Origin: Mytilus edulis
Taxonomy: Eukaryota > Mollusca > Bivalvia > Mytilida > Mytilidae
Direction: 5' to 3'
DNA: 64,000 bases
Assembly: GCF_963676685.1 (NCBI RefSeq)
Contig: NC_092350.1
Location: forward strand, 42,627,373-42,691,372
The notes below the pieces were generated by a model, which worked only from the letters and a program-made list of their open reading frames with translations, searched no databases and had not been told where the DNA came from. This document shows positions 39,501 to 48,383 of this stretch, in pieces (within the stretch, counting starts at the first letter, position 1; the number at the start of each line of letters is the position of its first letter). A program made the position numbers and the translations under genes.

Positions 39501-41789
39501 CTTATATCACTGACATGAATTTGAAAACAAATAATGTGTCACAGAATTGATTTTCACAGCATACTCTAAGTGGTGTGCTAGTTGAAAAAATATCACAAAA
39601 TGTTTAAAATAGCGTCATCGTTTTGTACATTTGTGTAAGCCATAAAACGTTGAGTTGTTTAACGTTTTTCAATTTGCAAACATATTGCACCAAATGATGA
39701 AATAAGAATACCAACAACGTATGACTTTTAAAAAGAAAAAATGTATGGGTTTAGAATTTTTCATAGAATAAAATAAATAAATGCATTATTCTTACAACTT
39801 TTAGTAAAAGTCCGACGAACCAAAGTTTATTTGCCAATTTTTACTAATATGTGTAATTTTAAGATTGAGCTGCGTCGGATAGAAATCGACCTTATGCAAG
39901 TGCATGTACACATATACATATCTATGACTTTGATCGATTGGGGAATAACTAAGATATGAAAGCTGCATTTTGGTCCGTTTAAAAGGGTTGTCTTCTTATG
40001 AAAACCTACTTTTGGAACAATCACAGACTTTCCGTAGAAATTATTTTAACCCAAAATAGGTTAACAGAGGTATTGATTTTCGTTTGCATAATGTCGATTT
40101 CTATCCGACGCAGCTCATATATTTGTACGACATTTTAAATTAAAAAAAAATCTACATTGCTAATACCGTGTATTGTCTTCCTTGTTTAATTTCATATTTG
40201 TTTTAACGTTATTTCTGAAAGTGTAGAGAAAATCTCTTTGTTCTTTCAAATGAATTTGTACAAAATAAGATTGCATATGTATGTCATCGATAAAAGGCTA
40301 TCCATCTCCTTTGAGTTATCAGTATACATTAAACTTTACATCATTTTAATGAGTTTCAGGAAATATATTGAACTATAATATCAATGTATTAATGTAGTTT
40401 ATTTTCAAATAAAATATCTAGAAATATCGGTATTAATAAACTCTGATTATCTTATTAATTAAACTGTACAAAAGGGAAAAAATACCTCTAAACTCATGTT
40501 ATTATCTGCTCAACATGCAAAAATTGCTTGAGCACAACATTTTATCAGACAAACTATTATACTTGAATCCAAAACGCAAGTAAAAGGTTTTACAAATAAA
40601 TTAATATATGCAAAATATCATACAAAATACATCCTAAAAGAAATAACAAATATAAGCAAATGCATCTGATTTGCAGTGCATCTAATATAATTGAATGTTG
40701 ATAAGGATGGCTGCTGTTAAACGTCCAGTGGCAAATTACATCTATTTTGAGGATGAGAACACGAAAATGTGATATGAATACTAAAAAAACGGCAGTAGTA
40801 TACCGGTGTTCAAAAGTCATAAATCGACTGAGATAAAACTAATCCATTTTACAAACTGGAAACGAGGAAAACAAAGGAACACCAGGAACGTTGAAGTACA
40901 ACAAAAACAAACGCTAACATACATAGAAAAGAACTATTTGATAATATCTGCCATATTCCTGACTTGGTACAGAATATTTTGTGGATTAAAACAACCTTGT
41001 TTTGCACTAGATTGATTTTTTACGAACTAGTTTACAAGATAATGGCCCACAGGAAGACATGTCAGCATACCAGAACGTACTTTTCAGATTTCGAGGTGCA
41101 GTCTTTAATTTTAATACTGCTAAATGCTAGGTACCTAGTCGATAAACAGCGAACACCTAGTTTTAAAAGAGGGGCGAAAGATACGAGAGGGACAGTCAAA
41201 CTCATGGATAGAAAATAAACTGACAACTCCATGGCAAAAAACGAAAAGGACAAACAGACAAACAACGTACACAAGATACAACATAGAAAACTGAGCAACA
41301 CGAACCCTCCAAATCTGAGGGTGATATCAGGTGCACCGAAAGGGTTAGGTTTTAAGTTGTGAGTTTGACCTGGTTAGTGATTGAATTCTTGACCTCCTGA
41401 ATTCTCCTTACAAGGCAAGGGGATATCTTCACATTTACTAGTTATCCAAAATTTGAAAATTAACAGTATCGCGATAGATTTTAGTTCTAAGCAAACAATT
41501 TCATTAAATGAATGAGTATCCTAATAGAAACTTCTGCTAAACATTAATTTATAATCGTAATATGGTATTCAATATAGGAAATGTTAACACAAAATAGATA
41601 CCTTTTTATCCGCTCGACATATTGAATACTAATAGTGGGATATCCACAAATATTGGTAATCGTTAATAAAATATTAGAAGTCGGTATTATTATTGAGAAC
41701 CTACCTGTTTCCTGGTCAAAAATAATACACACAGATGTCCAGTTTAGATGAGTAACTACAGAAATTAATGTCACTACCGGTATATCCAT
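27311..41789 (-). CDS. Gene B: ionotropic glutamate receptor paralogue, 10 exons
   Basis: The middle member of the tandem receptor cluster. Exons in transcript order: 41789-41705, 37628-37441, 36358-36170, 35220-35041, 34737-34643, 34243-34153, 31893-31572, 30665-30448, 29341-29073, 27575-27311. All ten join in frame, giving 633 residues from the ATG at 41789. All domains from late ATD to TM4 are present: S1 with APLIIDAHRE, TM1, pore LLCQGGE, TM3 TYSGNFVAFLTV, S2 with GAT and IGER, and TM4. The predicted N-terminus (MDIPVVTLISVV) has no convincing signal peptide and lines up with the middle of an ATD, so upstream exons may exist. A near-identical spare first exon lies at 44587-44671. The cytoplasmic tail is short (about 28 residues) and lacks the conserved segment of A and C. 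Confidence 0.87.
28048..28898. repeat. 85-bp satellite array, 10 copies
   Basis: The monomer starts ATCAGCCATGGGTAATATTG; starts fall at 28048, 28133, 28218, ... 28813, exactly 85 bases apart, for ten copies ending at 28898. Copies 6 and 10 share private changes (TGGGGAAT, CAGATGAAA, GACGAGT), which indicates a four-monomer block duplication. It sits in the gene B intron between its last two exons. There are no spacers, so it is not CRISPR. Confidence 0.93.
29073..29341 (-). CDS. Gene B exon i: S2 of ligand-binding domain
   Basis: 269 nt; acceptor TTTACAG after a poly-T tract, donor GA/GTGAGT. It reads NSELPERRKLWNGIYKFNKS, DPSVLSSDPAEQIRKVRGG and YAFIGERTYLDMAIGQSCD. The amine-binding acid position is Glu. 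Confidence 0.93.
29829..29922 (-). repeat. Dispersed repeat IV fragment
   Basis: Holds GGCAGACGCGCGTTTCGTCT, ACTCATCAGTGACGCTCATA and GTACAAAGTTAAAGAGCATT. It lies in the gene B intron between exons i and h. Confidence 0.7.
30299..30433 (-). repeat. Dispersed repeat II fragment
   Basis: Carries GACGTCTCCGGGTGTGGGAG, CATTGAAGACCTATTGGTGA and TTGTCTCTTTGACACATTCT on the plus strand. It abuts the donor of gene B exon h within about 15 bases. Confidence 0.7.
30448..30665 (-). CDS. Gene B exon h: pore, TM3 gate, S2 start
   Basis: 218 nt; acceptor TTTCAG, donor AAG/GTGACA. It reads GGEHVAASSAGRTLLSCWW, then TTYSGNFVAFLTVTKE in TM3, then YKWGTAGATVFETILK. The residue aligned with Ser654 of GluA2 is Ala here; the following Thr is kept. 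Confidence 0.93.
30893..31460 (+). repeat. Dispersed repeat I, long copy
   Basis: Begins GAAGATGTGGTATGATTACC, then ACGGCTTTCAACAATGAGCA, TGGGACAGGCACATATATAC and GAGAGTACTCGCAGTTACTG. The latter is shared with 5025-5065, so the family is at least 550 bases long. Confidence 0.65.
31572..31893 (-). CDS. Gene B exon g: S1 end, TM1 and pore entrance
   Basis: 322 nt; acceptor TTTCAG, donor G/GTAGGT. It holds EVDLVAAPLIIDAHRE and TVADFTQPYFHEKSG with the ligand Arg, TM1 (NPMVYLCVGISLPVITLLLF), and GRMKIRGLHHFSDSFWYLYG then ALLCQ at the pore loop. Confidence 0.93.
33043..34015. repeat. Degenerate CGTAGTA / TACTACG foldback array
   Basis: Opens with a perfect 17-base hairpin (33043-33059 and 33087-33103, 27-base loop, core CGATCGCACTACGAT). 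Then come many short diverged words of the type GCGTAGTGA and AAGATCGCA up to about 33300, and the reverse-complement type TACTACG, CGACCATA to about 33510. Another forward block is at 33895-34000. It is unusually GC-rich for this window and lies in the gene B intron between exons g and f. Confidence 0.7.
34153..34243 (-). CDS. Gene B exon f: S1, YELIHPPDGKWG
   Basis: 91 nt; acceptor TTTGTAG, donor AGA/GTGAGT. It reads YELIHPPDGKWGVASNDN then IWNGMLGQLQRR, the conserved core of S1. Confidence 0.92.
34643..34737 (-). CDS. Gene B exon e: S1 start
   Basis: 95 nt; acceptor TTTTTAAG, donor AC/GTATGT. It reads WKPYVEIDEVTQEYKGMTIE then LLKELSHRLNF, the S1 opening of the ligand-binding domain. Confidence 0.91.
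35041..35220 (-). CDS. Gene B exon d: ATD to S1 linker
   Basis: 60 codons, phase 0 both sides; acceptor TTTTAG, donor CCA/GTAAGT. It reads QCMDNNCLSIETMLWSDDRR, then FTTVGYVYFNGSLRLE and NIRFGFNQRKFLTSLLP. It leads straight into S1. Confidence 0.9.
35515..35640 (-). repeat. Dispersed repeat III-related fragment
   Basis: GGGAATGCCTGTACCAAGTC and ACATTTGATAAGGAACTTTC recur in similar form at 37262-37405 (GGAAATGCCTGTACCAACTA, CATTTGATAAGGGATTTTCC). The two copies flank exon c of gene B. Confidence 0.6.
36170..36358 (-). CDS. Gene B exon c: ATD to linker
   Basis: 63 codons; acceptor TTTTAG, donor ACA/GTAAGA. It reads PFDFGRKNVWRNSLLQYSRW, then LVGIFHTSTDVTSW and SIEFDNVALMHYNVSTGD. Same length and phase as gene C 59777-59965 and strongly similar to it. 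Confidence 0.86.
37262..37405 (-). repeat. Dispersed repeat III-related fragment
   Basis: The second copy of the 35515-35640 sequence, ending about 35 bases before exon b of gene B. Confidence 0.6.
37441..37628 (-). CDS. Gene B exon b: ATD segment
   Basis: 188 nt; acceptor TTATCAG, donor CAG/GTATTT. It reads (E)HEAVQLHESLSKIGTFNVIY, then RMEEVTSSQIDRLAN and ITFVVLCRWEISQQFLKQ. The pattern of helix, strand, helix, strand fits the second lobe of an iGluR ATD. Closest to gene C 61230-61417. Confidence 0.85.
37629..41704. other. Gene B first intron: MITE and repeats, otherwise nothing recognised
   Basis: About 4 kb between exons b and a. Apart from the 252-bp MITE at 39866-40117 and a repeat III-like stretch near 40860-41010 (CATATTCCTGACTTGGTACA), no coding or RNA signal was recognised. 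Confidence 0.4.
39866..40117. mobile_element. 252-bp MITE with 34-bp terminal inverted repeats
   Basis: Left end TGAGCTGCGTCGGATAGAAA and right end TTTCTATCCGACGCAGCTCA are inverted repeats that extend to 34 bases with a single mismatch. There is no coding capacity inside. Target-site duplication is not clear (flanks AAGAT and TATAT). A non-autonomous DNA transposon is the best reading. Confidence 0.75.
41705..41789 (-). CDS. Gene B first recognised exon (version 1): ATD segment
   Basis: Coding from ATG at 41789 to donor GAA ACA G/GTAGGT. It reads MDIPVVTLISVVTHLNWTSV then CIIFDQETG. The frame stays open 18 bases upstream of the ATG to a TAG, which could itself be an acceptor (CTACTAG), so either the ATG is the start or this is an internal exon. 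It matches gene A exon a over DISV...WTSVCIIFD. Confidence 0.65.
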
Positions 41790-44349
41790 GATGTACGCTT
41801 CTGATTTCTAGTAGATTAAATAGCTAGGCAGGTACCGTAGACACTGATCACTTACATATGTAATTTATTAGAATTGAAACATCATGTATTTCTCGGATGA
41901 TTAACAGGTAAAACTTTTTCTTCGACTACCAAAATTCAGTATCTGCAATTTGACATCGTTGAATAAATCAAATTAACCACGATCTTTTACCGGATTATCT
42001 GCTCTAAATTTACCTTTTAGTACCGGTTAAAAATTTTAGTCAATAATGTTTCATAATATAAATATATACATAACGTAACGGGTTTTTTTTTTAAATATCT
42101 CTTTAAAGAAAAAAAAATCATCCTTTTTCCATCATGACGTTGTTTGATGTCTTAATATTTGAATTGACACGCTTCTTAAAATTGACAAAATGCTATTAGG
42201 CTTTAGAAATACTGCCACTAATTGTTTCCATAATTGAAAGACAATATCCAAGTCGGATATCGATATACCATCAGACCTTCTCTCTCAAAACCCGATTTCA
42301 TGGGACAATGCATTTACAATGTTGATTACGTAAAACGAATTCCATTCGTCTAGATTTACAGCTTGGGAAGTTTCCTTTTATATTTTTCTTGTTTACGCCT
42401 CATCTACGATAATAGAAAGGCATTTTTTTTCGTGTGTTCGCTTCCGTCTCTCCGTCCGTTATATTGTCTATTCGTCCGTTCGAATCTCCCCTTCAATCTC
42501 GTTCGTCCATCCCGTGTCAGGTTAAAAGTTTTTGGTTATTTTAAAAAGTATTTTACCATCACGTTGGGGTCGCATGAACTTTGATCCAAAATGTCTTTGT
42601 CTGCTAAACATGGAAATATGATGATGTGAATTAAGTACGTTAACAGGTTCGAATAATTGGTTAAGACTGTTTACCAGATTGGCATGATGGCATTGAGTCT
42701 TTCCTATTTAATATGTTTTAAATTTAGATATTTTAAGTTGATTGTTCGACATTATTTCAATAAAAGCGTCAATTCAGTTATGTTTTCTTTTCATATTGAA
42801 TATCCGTGCAAATTATTTTTCATCCATAAATGCAATATTTTAACAATATCCAAAAATGGTCAATATCAGAACAATGATAAAAGGTCATGTTTTATTTCAA
42901 TACATCCTGGTAGCAGTTGTAGAGAAGTACAGGTTCTCGCGACTTTTTGTTAAGTTGAACCCCTGACGTCATCATTAGGTATTATGACACTAATTAATTA
43001 AATCAATTAATTTCTTTGGAGTATAAGCTAATTATAGAGAAGTATGTTATTTTATATATGTGTGTTAAATATGGATAAGTATATGGTGTTTATTTAGGTC
43101 CTCTGCGTTGAGAAAGACCTTATTGTTTTTCTAATTTAAAAGACAAATTCTAAGATCTGTTTGACATGGCCTCCTATTAAAGTTATCATTACCAACTTTG
43201 GACCATCGATAGACCTCATCACGAAGTATAAACAGATGATTCTGTGTGGGATTTCATAATTCCCTTTAGAAGTTATCTTCCTTTATTTTTCTCTCGACAT
43301 GGCCCTCATGGTTGTTTTGAAAGATATATTGACCTTATTTGGACAACAGTTAGATCTCATCATGGAACTTCGTGGGATTTCATCATCCACTTTTAGAGTT
43401 GTGTCCCCTTAACACAATTTCTTGTTTTTGCATACATCTTTAAAATTGTTCCTGATAAAATCGATCTTCAAATGGCAACATTTACAGGAACAGATGGCAA
43501 TGGTAATAAGCATAAACAATTATTTTGTTATCAACCATTATAAGAGTAGTTACCCTTCAAATATTATCATAACCTTTTAATTTTTTTTTATTGTAGAGAC
43601 ATTTGGCCTTCACCAATGATCTTTAGTTCATGTGACCTTTCATTTGCAAACACGGTCAAAGGTCATAGAGTGCAAAAAGTTTTTACGCTTTAAATTCAAG
43701 CTTGAATGTTAAGAAAACGGTAAGAGATAGCTACATTCACACACCGTATACAATGTAACCCTCGAAGAGCTCTGCGTTTTCTACATTAGACTAAAACTGT
43801 ACGACCATCCGTTCAAAAGCAGCGACGAGATCATTCTTAAAAGTATTGTTTTGTGTGTACATATTTGAAATGGTAAAATATATCAACCTAGTACAAACTG
43901 ACTACAAAAATGATCAGTATTGTAATACCTCCTGATGCCAAGGTCATGAGAAAACTTTACCTTGACATTCAAACGGCACTATTACCTTTAGCTTGACCTT
44001 GTGACCTTTTGAAATTTAATTAGTAAATAGAAATCTATAGAAACACAAGGTTTATGACCACATACGAAAGGTTTGGATTGATTTTGGGGGTTATGGTCTT
44101 AACAGTTTAGGAATGAGGGTCCAAAAAGGGGCCCAAATAAGCATTTTTTCTAGTTTCCAGACAATAACTTGTGGAATGGTGTATGGATCTGTCTGAAATT
44201 ATACCACAAGTTTCCATACCACAAAGGGATGATAAAAATTGGCTTTGCGGGGTTATGGCTCAAACCGTTTAGGAATTAGGGGCAAAAAAGGCTGAAAACC
44301 AAGGGTGTCCTGGTTAATGGACAATTACTTAAATACAAAACATTATTTT

Positions 44350-44411
44350 AAAGCAGTGTAAGGGAGGTAATTCAAACACAACATTGACAATTACCTCCCT
44401 TACACTGCTTT
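44350..44411. repeat. Perfect 23-bp inverted repeat (hairpin)
   Basis: Arms 44350-44372 and 44389-44411, core GCAGTGTAAGGGAGGTAATT, with a 16-base loop and no mismatch. It is about 175 bases from the orphan exon. It could be the end of a mobile element or a structured RNA. Confidence 0.75.
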
Positions 44412-44586
44412 TAAATTATGTATAAAGAAACTACGTTTATGCTACATGCATGTTCTACCCGAATGATTTTTTTTATCTATGATACGACCCCTCTATTTCG
44501 CCAGTAAACTGTGGGTGTAAATAGTTGGTGTCGTGAGTTGTTGAAAAAGGTCTAATAGTAAGTGTTTTTTGTTATTGATTACCTAC

Positions 44587-44671
44587 CTGTTTCGTGGTCA
44601 AAAATGATACACACAGATGTCCAGTTAAGATGAGTAACTACAGAAATTAATGTCAGTACTGATATATCCAT
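44587..44671 (-). CDS. Orphan duplicate of the gene B first exon (version 2)
   Basis: 85 nt from ATG to donor ACA G/GTAGGT, differing from 41705-41789 at six bases and three residues (P/S, V/L, Q/H). The donor, phase and ATG are intact, so it could be spliced onto exon b of gene B as an alternative first exon. About 270 bases upstream are also recognisably duplicated, up to about 42074 and 44940. No other receptor exon lies between it and the end of gene C. It may instead be a non-functional relic. Confidence 0.6.
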
Positions 44672-46181
44672 CTTATACACAAATGTATTACATTCTCATC
44701 AGGTATATACACCGGTCACTTACAGATGTAAGTTATTGCGATTGAACTAACATAAATTTCTCGGGTGATTTAAAGCTCAAACGTTTTCTCCGATCGCTAA
44801 CATTTCATATCTGAAATTTGACTTCGTTGAATACAACCAAGCCATGAACTTTAAACAGGCTAACTGTATTTTAATTAACCTTTTAGTTACGGTTCAATAT
44901 AATAATCAATAACGTTTCATAATATAAATGTATACTTAAATTAAGTGCCTGTCTTTGTAAGAATCATGCAGAGGTTGATTCATGACATGTCACAAAAGTT
45001 TTTTGTTTTTTGGCCTTTATCATAAGAACACAGGTAGATGAGTTAAAACTGGCAAGATAAGTTTTATAACAATCCAGGTCAAAAAAGCTTAAACCTATCT
45101 ATAAATTCTAACTGTAAAAAAACTAAGTCTATCTATCAGAAAAATACTGAAAATGAAAAAAAACAAAATTTACAATTTGCTTCAAACATTCTCTCTTAAT
45201 CATAAAAAAGCTTCTGCCAAAGCTTATAAATTCTAGGAAGGTTTAACAAAGTAATTTATGTGTAACAAACTTTAACCCCAGACTATATCTACTTGTTAGA
45301 TGTAAAAAAAAAATAGGTTGCTATCGTGTAAACGCCATTTAACGCGATCGGAGTTATAGCTAAAAATATAGTTAAATATAGGCATGATGACATTTTTTTT
45401 TCTCATTTTTTCATTTGAGACAATGTTAAGGGTACAAGACAATACGATAACATGCCTAGCACAAGTACATCTAATCATCAAATCCTTTTTTCTTTTTTTA
45501 ACAAAAGTCCACATTTTTGACTGTTTCACTGCTAATAACATGTTAAAGTTTCTAAGGAAGAATGAAGAAAAGGAAGCATTATTCATCAACTTTTCTTTCC
45601 TATATATAGTGTCTAATAAACCTATCTAGACTGGGTATTTGTCTTATTTCATTATTGTGCAATGTATATTATATAATCTGTATAAAAATCTGTAGACAAA
45701 TATGTGACACTTTAATAAAATAAATTATTATTATTATTATATACATGTAGATGATGTCCTCTCACTAAATATTTCAAAGTTTTGTGGCTATGTCAACGAA
45801 CTTGAAATAAAGGATGCAACAGATACAGATAAGCCTGCCTCATATTTTGATTTGACAATGAGGTTCGGTTGAGAATAAAACTTTACGGCAAAATAGATAA
45901 TTTTACCTTCCCAATTATGAACTTTCCATTTCCATGAAGCAACATGCGAGTAGCGCCGGCATATCAAATATATTTCTCCCAGTTGATACGATATTCTTGA
46001 GCTTGCATTTCCTAGTATGATTTTCTTGAGTTCTCAGTGATGAAGTTGAAATCGTCCCTTCGAATGTTTTACGGACGCCATCACGAGGTTGTTGACAGAT
46101 TGTCGTAACCACAATTCCGTCCTCTTATCCTCGATGGTCAACTACCAAATTTGACCTATTTTTTTATTTTTTTTTATTAAT

Positions 46182-46305
46182 GCTCTTCAAATTCATAAGT
46201 GTTTTATTTTTCAACTGTTTTGATTTGAGCGTAACTGACGAGTCTTATGTAGAAAAAACATGCGTTTTGTATACTATTACGATACAATACTTGTATATTT
46301 GATGG
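46182..46305 (+). repeat. Dispersed repeat IV, diverged copy
   Basis: AATGCTCTTCAAATTCATAA, TTGATTTGAGCGTAACTGAC and GAGTCTTATGTAGAAAAAAC follow the order seen at 19060-19150. Confidence 0.6.
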
Positions 46306-46316
46306 GTTTTTATTAA

Positions 46317-46408
46317 ATATAAAATTGAGAATGGAAATGGGGAATGTGTCAAAGAGACAACAACTCGACCAAAGAACAGAAAACAGCCCAATGCCACCAA
46401 TGGATCTT
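46317..46408 (+). repeat. Dispersed repeat II fragment
   Basis: AAAATTGAGAATGGAAATGG, GGAATGTGTCAAAGAGACAA and GCCACCAATGGATCTT mark the end of family II. Confidence 0.7.
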
Positions 46409-46489
46409 GTATTGTTTAATTACTATCGCAAGTAGGAATATGACATGCTATTAGCAGTGAAACAGTAAAAGTCATAAAGTTAAGATATA

Positions 46490-46735
46490 AACAGACTAAT
46501 CTGTATCTGTTGTATCCTTTCTTTCAAGTTCGAAGACATAATCCCAGAATGTGTTTGAATTGTTTTACGTTTGTCATTTCGGGGCCTTTTATAGCTGACT
46601 ATGCTGTATGGGTTTTGCTCATTGTCGAAGGCCGGACGGTGACCTATAATTATTAATTGCTGTGTCATTTGGTCTCTTGTGGAGAGTTGTCTCATTGGCA
46701 ATCATACCACATCTTCTTTTTTATATATAGTCGCC
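46490..46735 (-). repeat. Dispersed repeat I copy
   Basis: Minus-strand copy with CCTTTTATAGCTGACTATGC, GGTCTCTTGTGGAGAGTTGT and ATTGGCAATCATACCACATC on the plus strand. Confidence 0.7.
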
Positions 46736-47980
46736 AAATCATCACGTCACATTCAACTGCCTCGACTCAATTCAAAACTTTAGCTTTATAATTTGCAGCT
46801 TCTTAACTAAATACGCAACGTACAATGACAACGCACAAAAATAGGACGGCTTGGAGTCTGAATAAAGTTTCGAAGTAGGATTTCGTATAGTTAATTAAAT
46901 TGATGATTAATACTTAACTGGACGAAAAACGATAAATAAAGAATTCAGAACCCGAATCGAAATAAATGCTTTAATCCTACTTGATAACACCTTCCTCTTT
47001 GAATATCTTTCTGGACAACTGGATGCATTAAGGTTATTTCTTTCATGTAACTGTCGACTGTATTGCTGTCATTTCATAAGTATTTTATGTGTATTTTTTA
47101 ACCAAAATAACACCATTGTTTTTACCATAGATCGCTTTGACAAGTAGTTGCACAAGTTCAAGAAATCTTAAGACACGCAAAACCATACTTTCTCGTTAAA
47201 AAAAAAAGATTACAAACAAATTGTACGTACTGCGCCTTTCGTTCTTTAAAAAAAAACAATCCGTGAAATGTTATCTTAGCATTTGATCGAAAATAAAGAA
47301 AAGTATGCAATTTCTAAAAATGAATACTAAACAGCGTTTGTGTAACAATGTATAAGATTTTCAATTGATTAAATTAATTGATAATTGAATATTGCTGTTT
47401 ATAAACTTTACACTATTTTCCTCGTGTTATATTTATGTTTAGCATGGAAATTATCATTTGCCACATCACAAACTTATATCCTTACCTATTATTGAAAATA
47501 TGAAAAGCATAATTTAGATATGGAGTGTTTGATATATTTTGTTGAAAATTTGTATTCAAAAGCTCTTTTCTTTACTTTTTGTTGTTGTTGTTTGTTGGTA
47601 GCAGGGGGAAACGGATGCACATTTTGATTTACCTCTCCCATACTTTTCCGCTCTATATCTTGAGAGATCGAGAGATAGAATGACGAAATATTATCCTCAT
47701 TTACTATTATTTCGGTTTAATGTTTGCAAAAATAATTCTAGAGGATATCATCCCCTTTCTCCATTTTTGCCACTGTACTGACACATAAACAATGCATTGG
47801 CGATTGTCCACAACGAGCGCTGAGGATACCTGACGATGCTTAATCTACAAATAGCAGCAATCACTGTGATTTTTCTTTGGTTAGTGTAATAAAGAATTGG
47901 TATTAACATATTCATATCTAAAAACAAATGCAGCCATATGACTTAAAATATGCAATTCACTAACTATAAGCTATGTCTTC

Positions 47981-48383
47981 TCAGTAGTTTATATCTTTGT
48001 TAGGTTTATTCTTTGTATTTCGTAAAGTATACGGAATCTGTCGACGAATTGCAAGTTGTATGGGCGTTGCATTGACACCATGAATGTTTGAATAAAATTC
48101 GGTGATAGGATTGATATCTTTTACGTAAGTTGTCGTCCGCTGTCCGTTTCGTCTGCTGCAACGTGTTACTGTACATTGGTAAAATTTACTTTTTATGTGT
48201 TCATAAATAAGCGATAAAAATGATATTATTACTCCTATCCCAATTAGATAGAATGCAAATTGGAACTCCAAAACACTGATACTTTTTGCGACGGTAACCG
48301 ACGTATCTTCACATTTCCCCAACTTTGGTAATGCTTTTCTCAACCATATCTGAATCAATCCACCTTCTACGATCGAAACGATT
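47981..48383 (-). CDS. Gene C last exon: TM4 and cytoplasmic tail
   Basis: 403 nt with stop; acceptor TTCACAG. It begins IVSIVEGGLIQIWLRKALPK, has Cys in GKCED, TM4 (VLEFQFAFYLIGIGVIISFL) and a basic tail with ITEFYSNIHGVNATPIQLAI then RRQ, matching gene A. It ends NKPNKDINY. Confidence 0.9.

Larger units (their letters stand above)
41790..47980. other. Between genes B and C: duplicated exon block and repeats
   Basis: Holds the duplicated upstream segment of the gene B first exon (41790-42075 and 44672-44940), a 23-bp hairpin at 44350-44411, an (ATT)n tract at 45721-45740, and dispersed repeats IV, II and I at 46182-46735. No further receptor exon or other gene was recognised. Confidence 0.5.
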
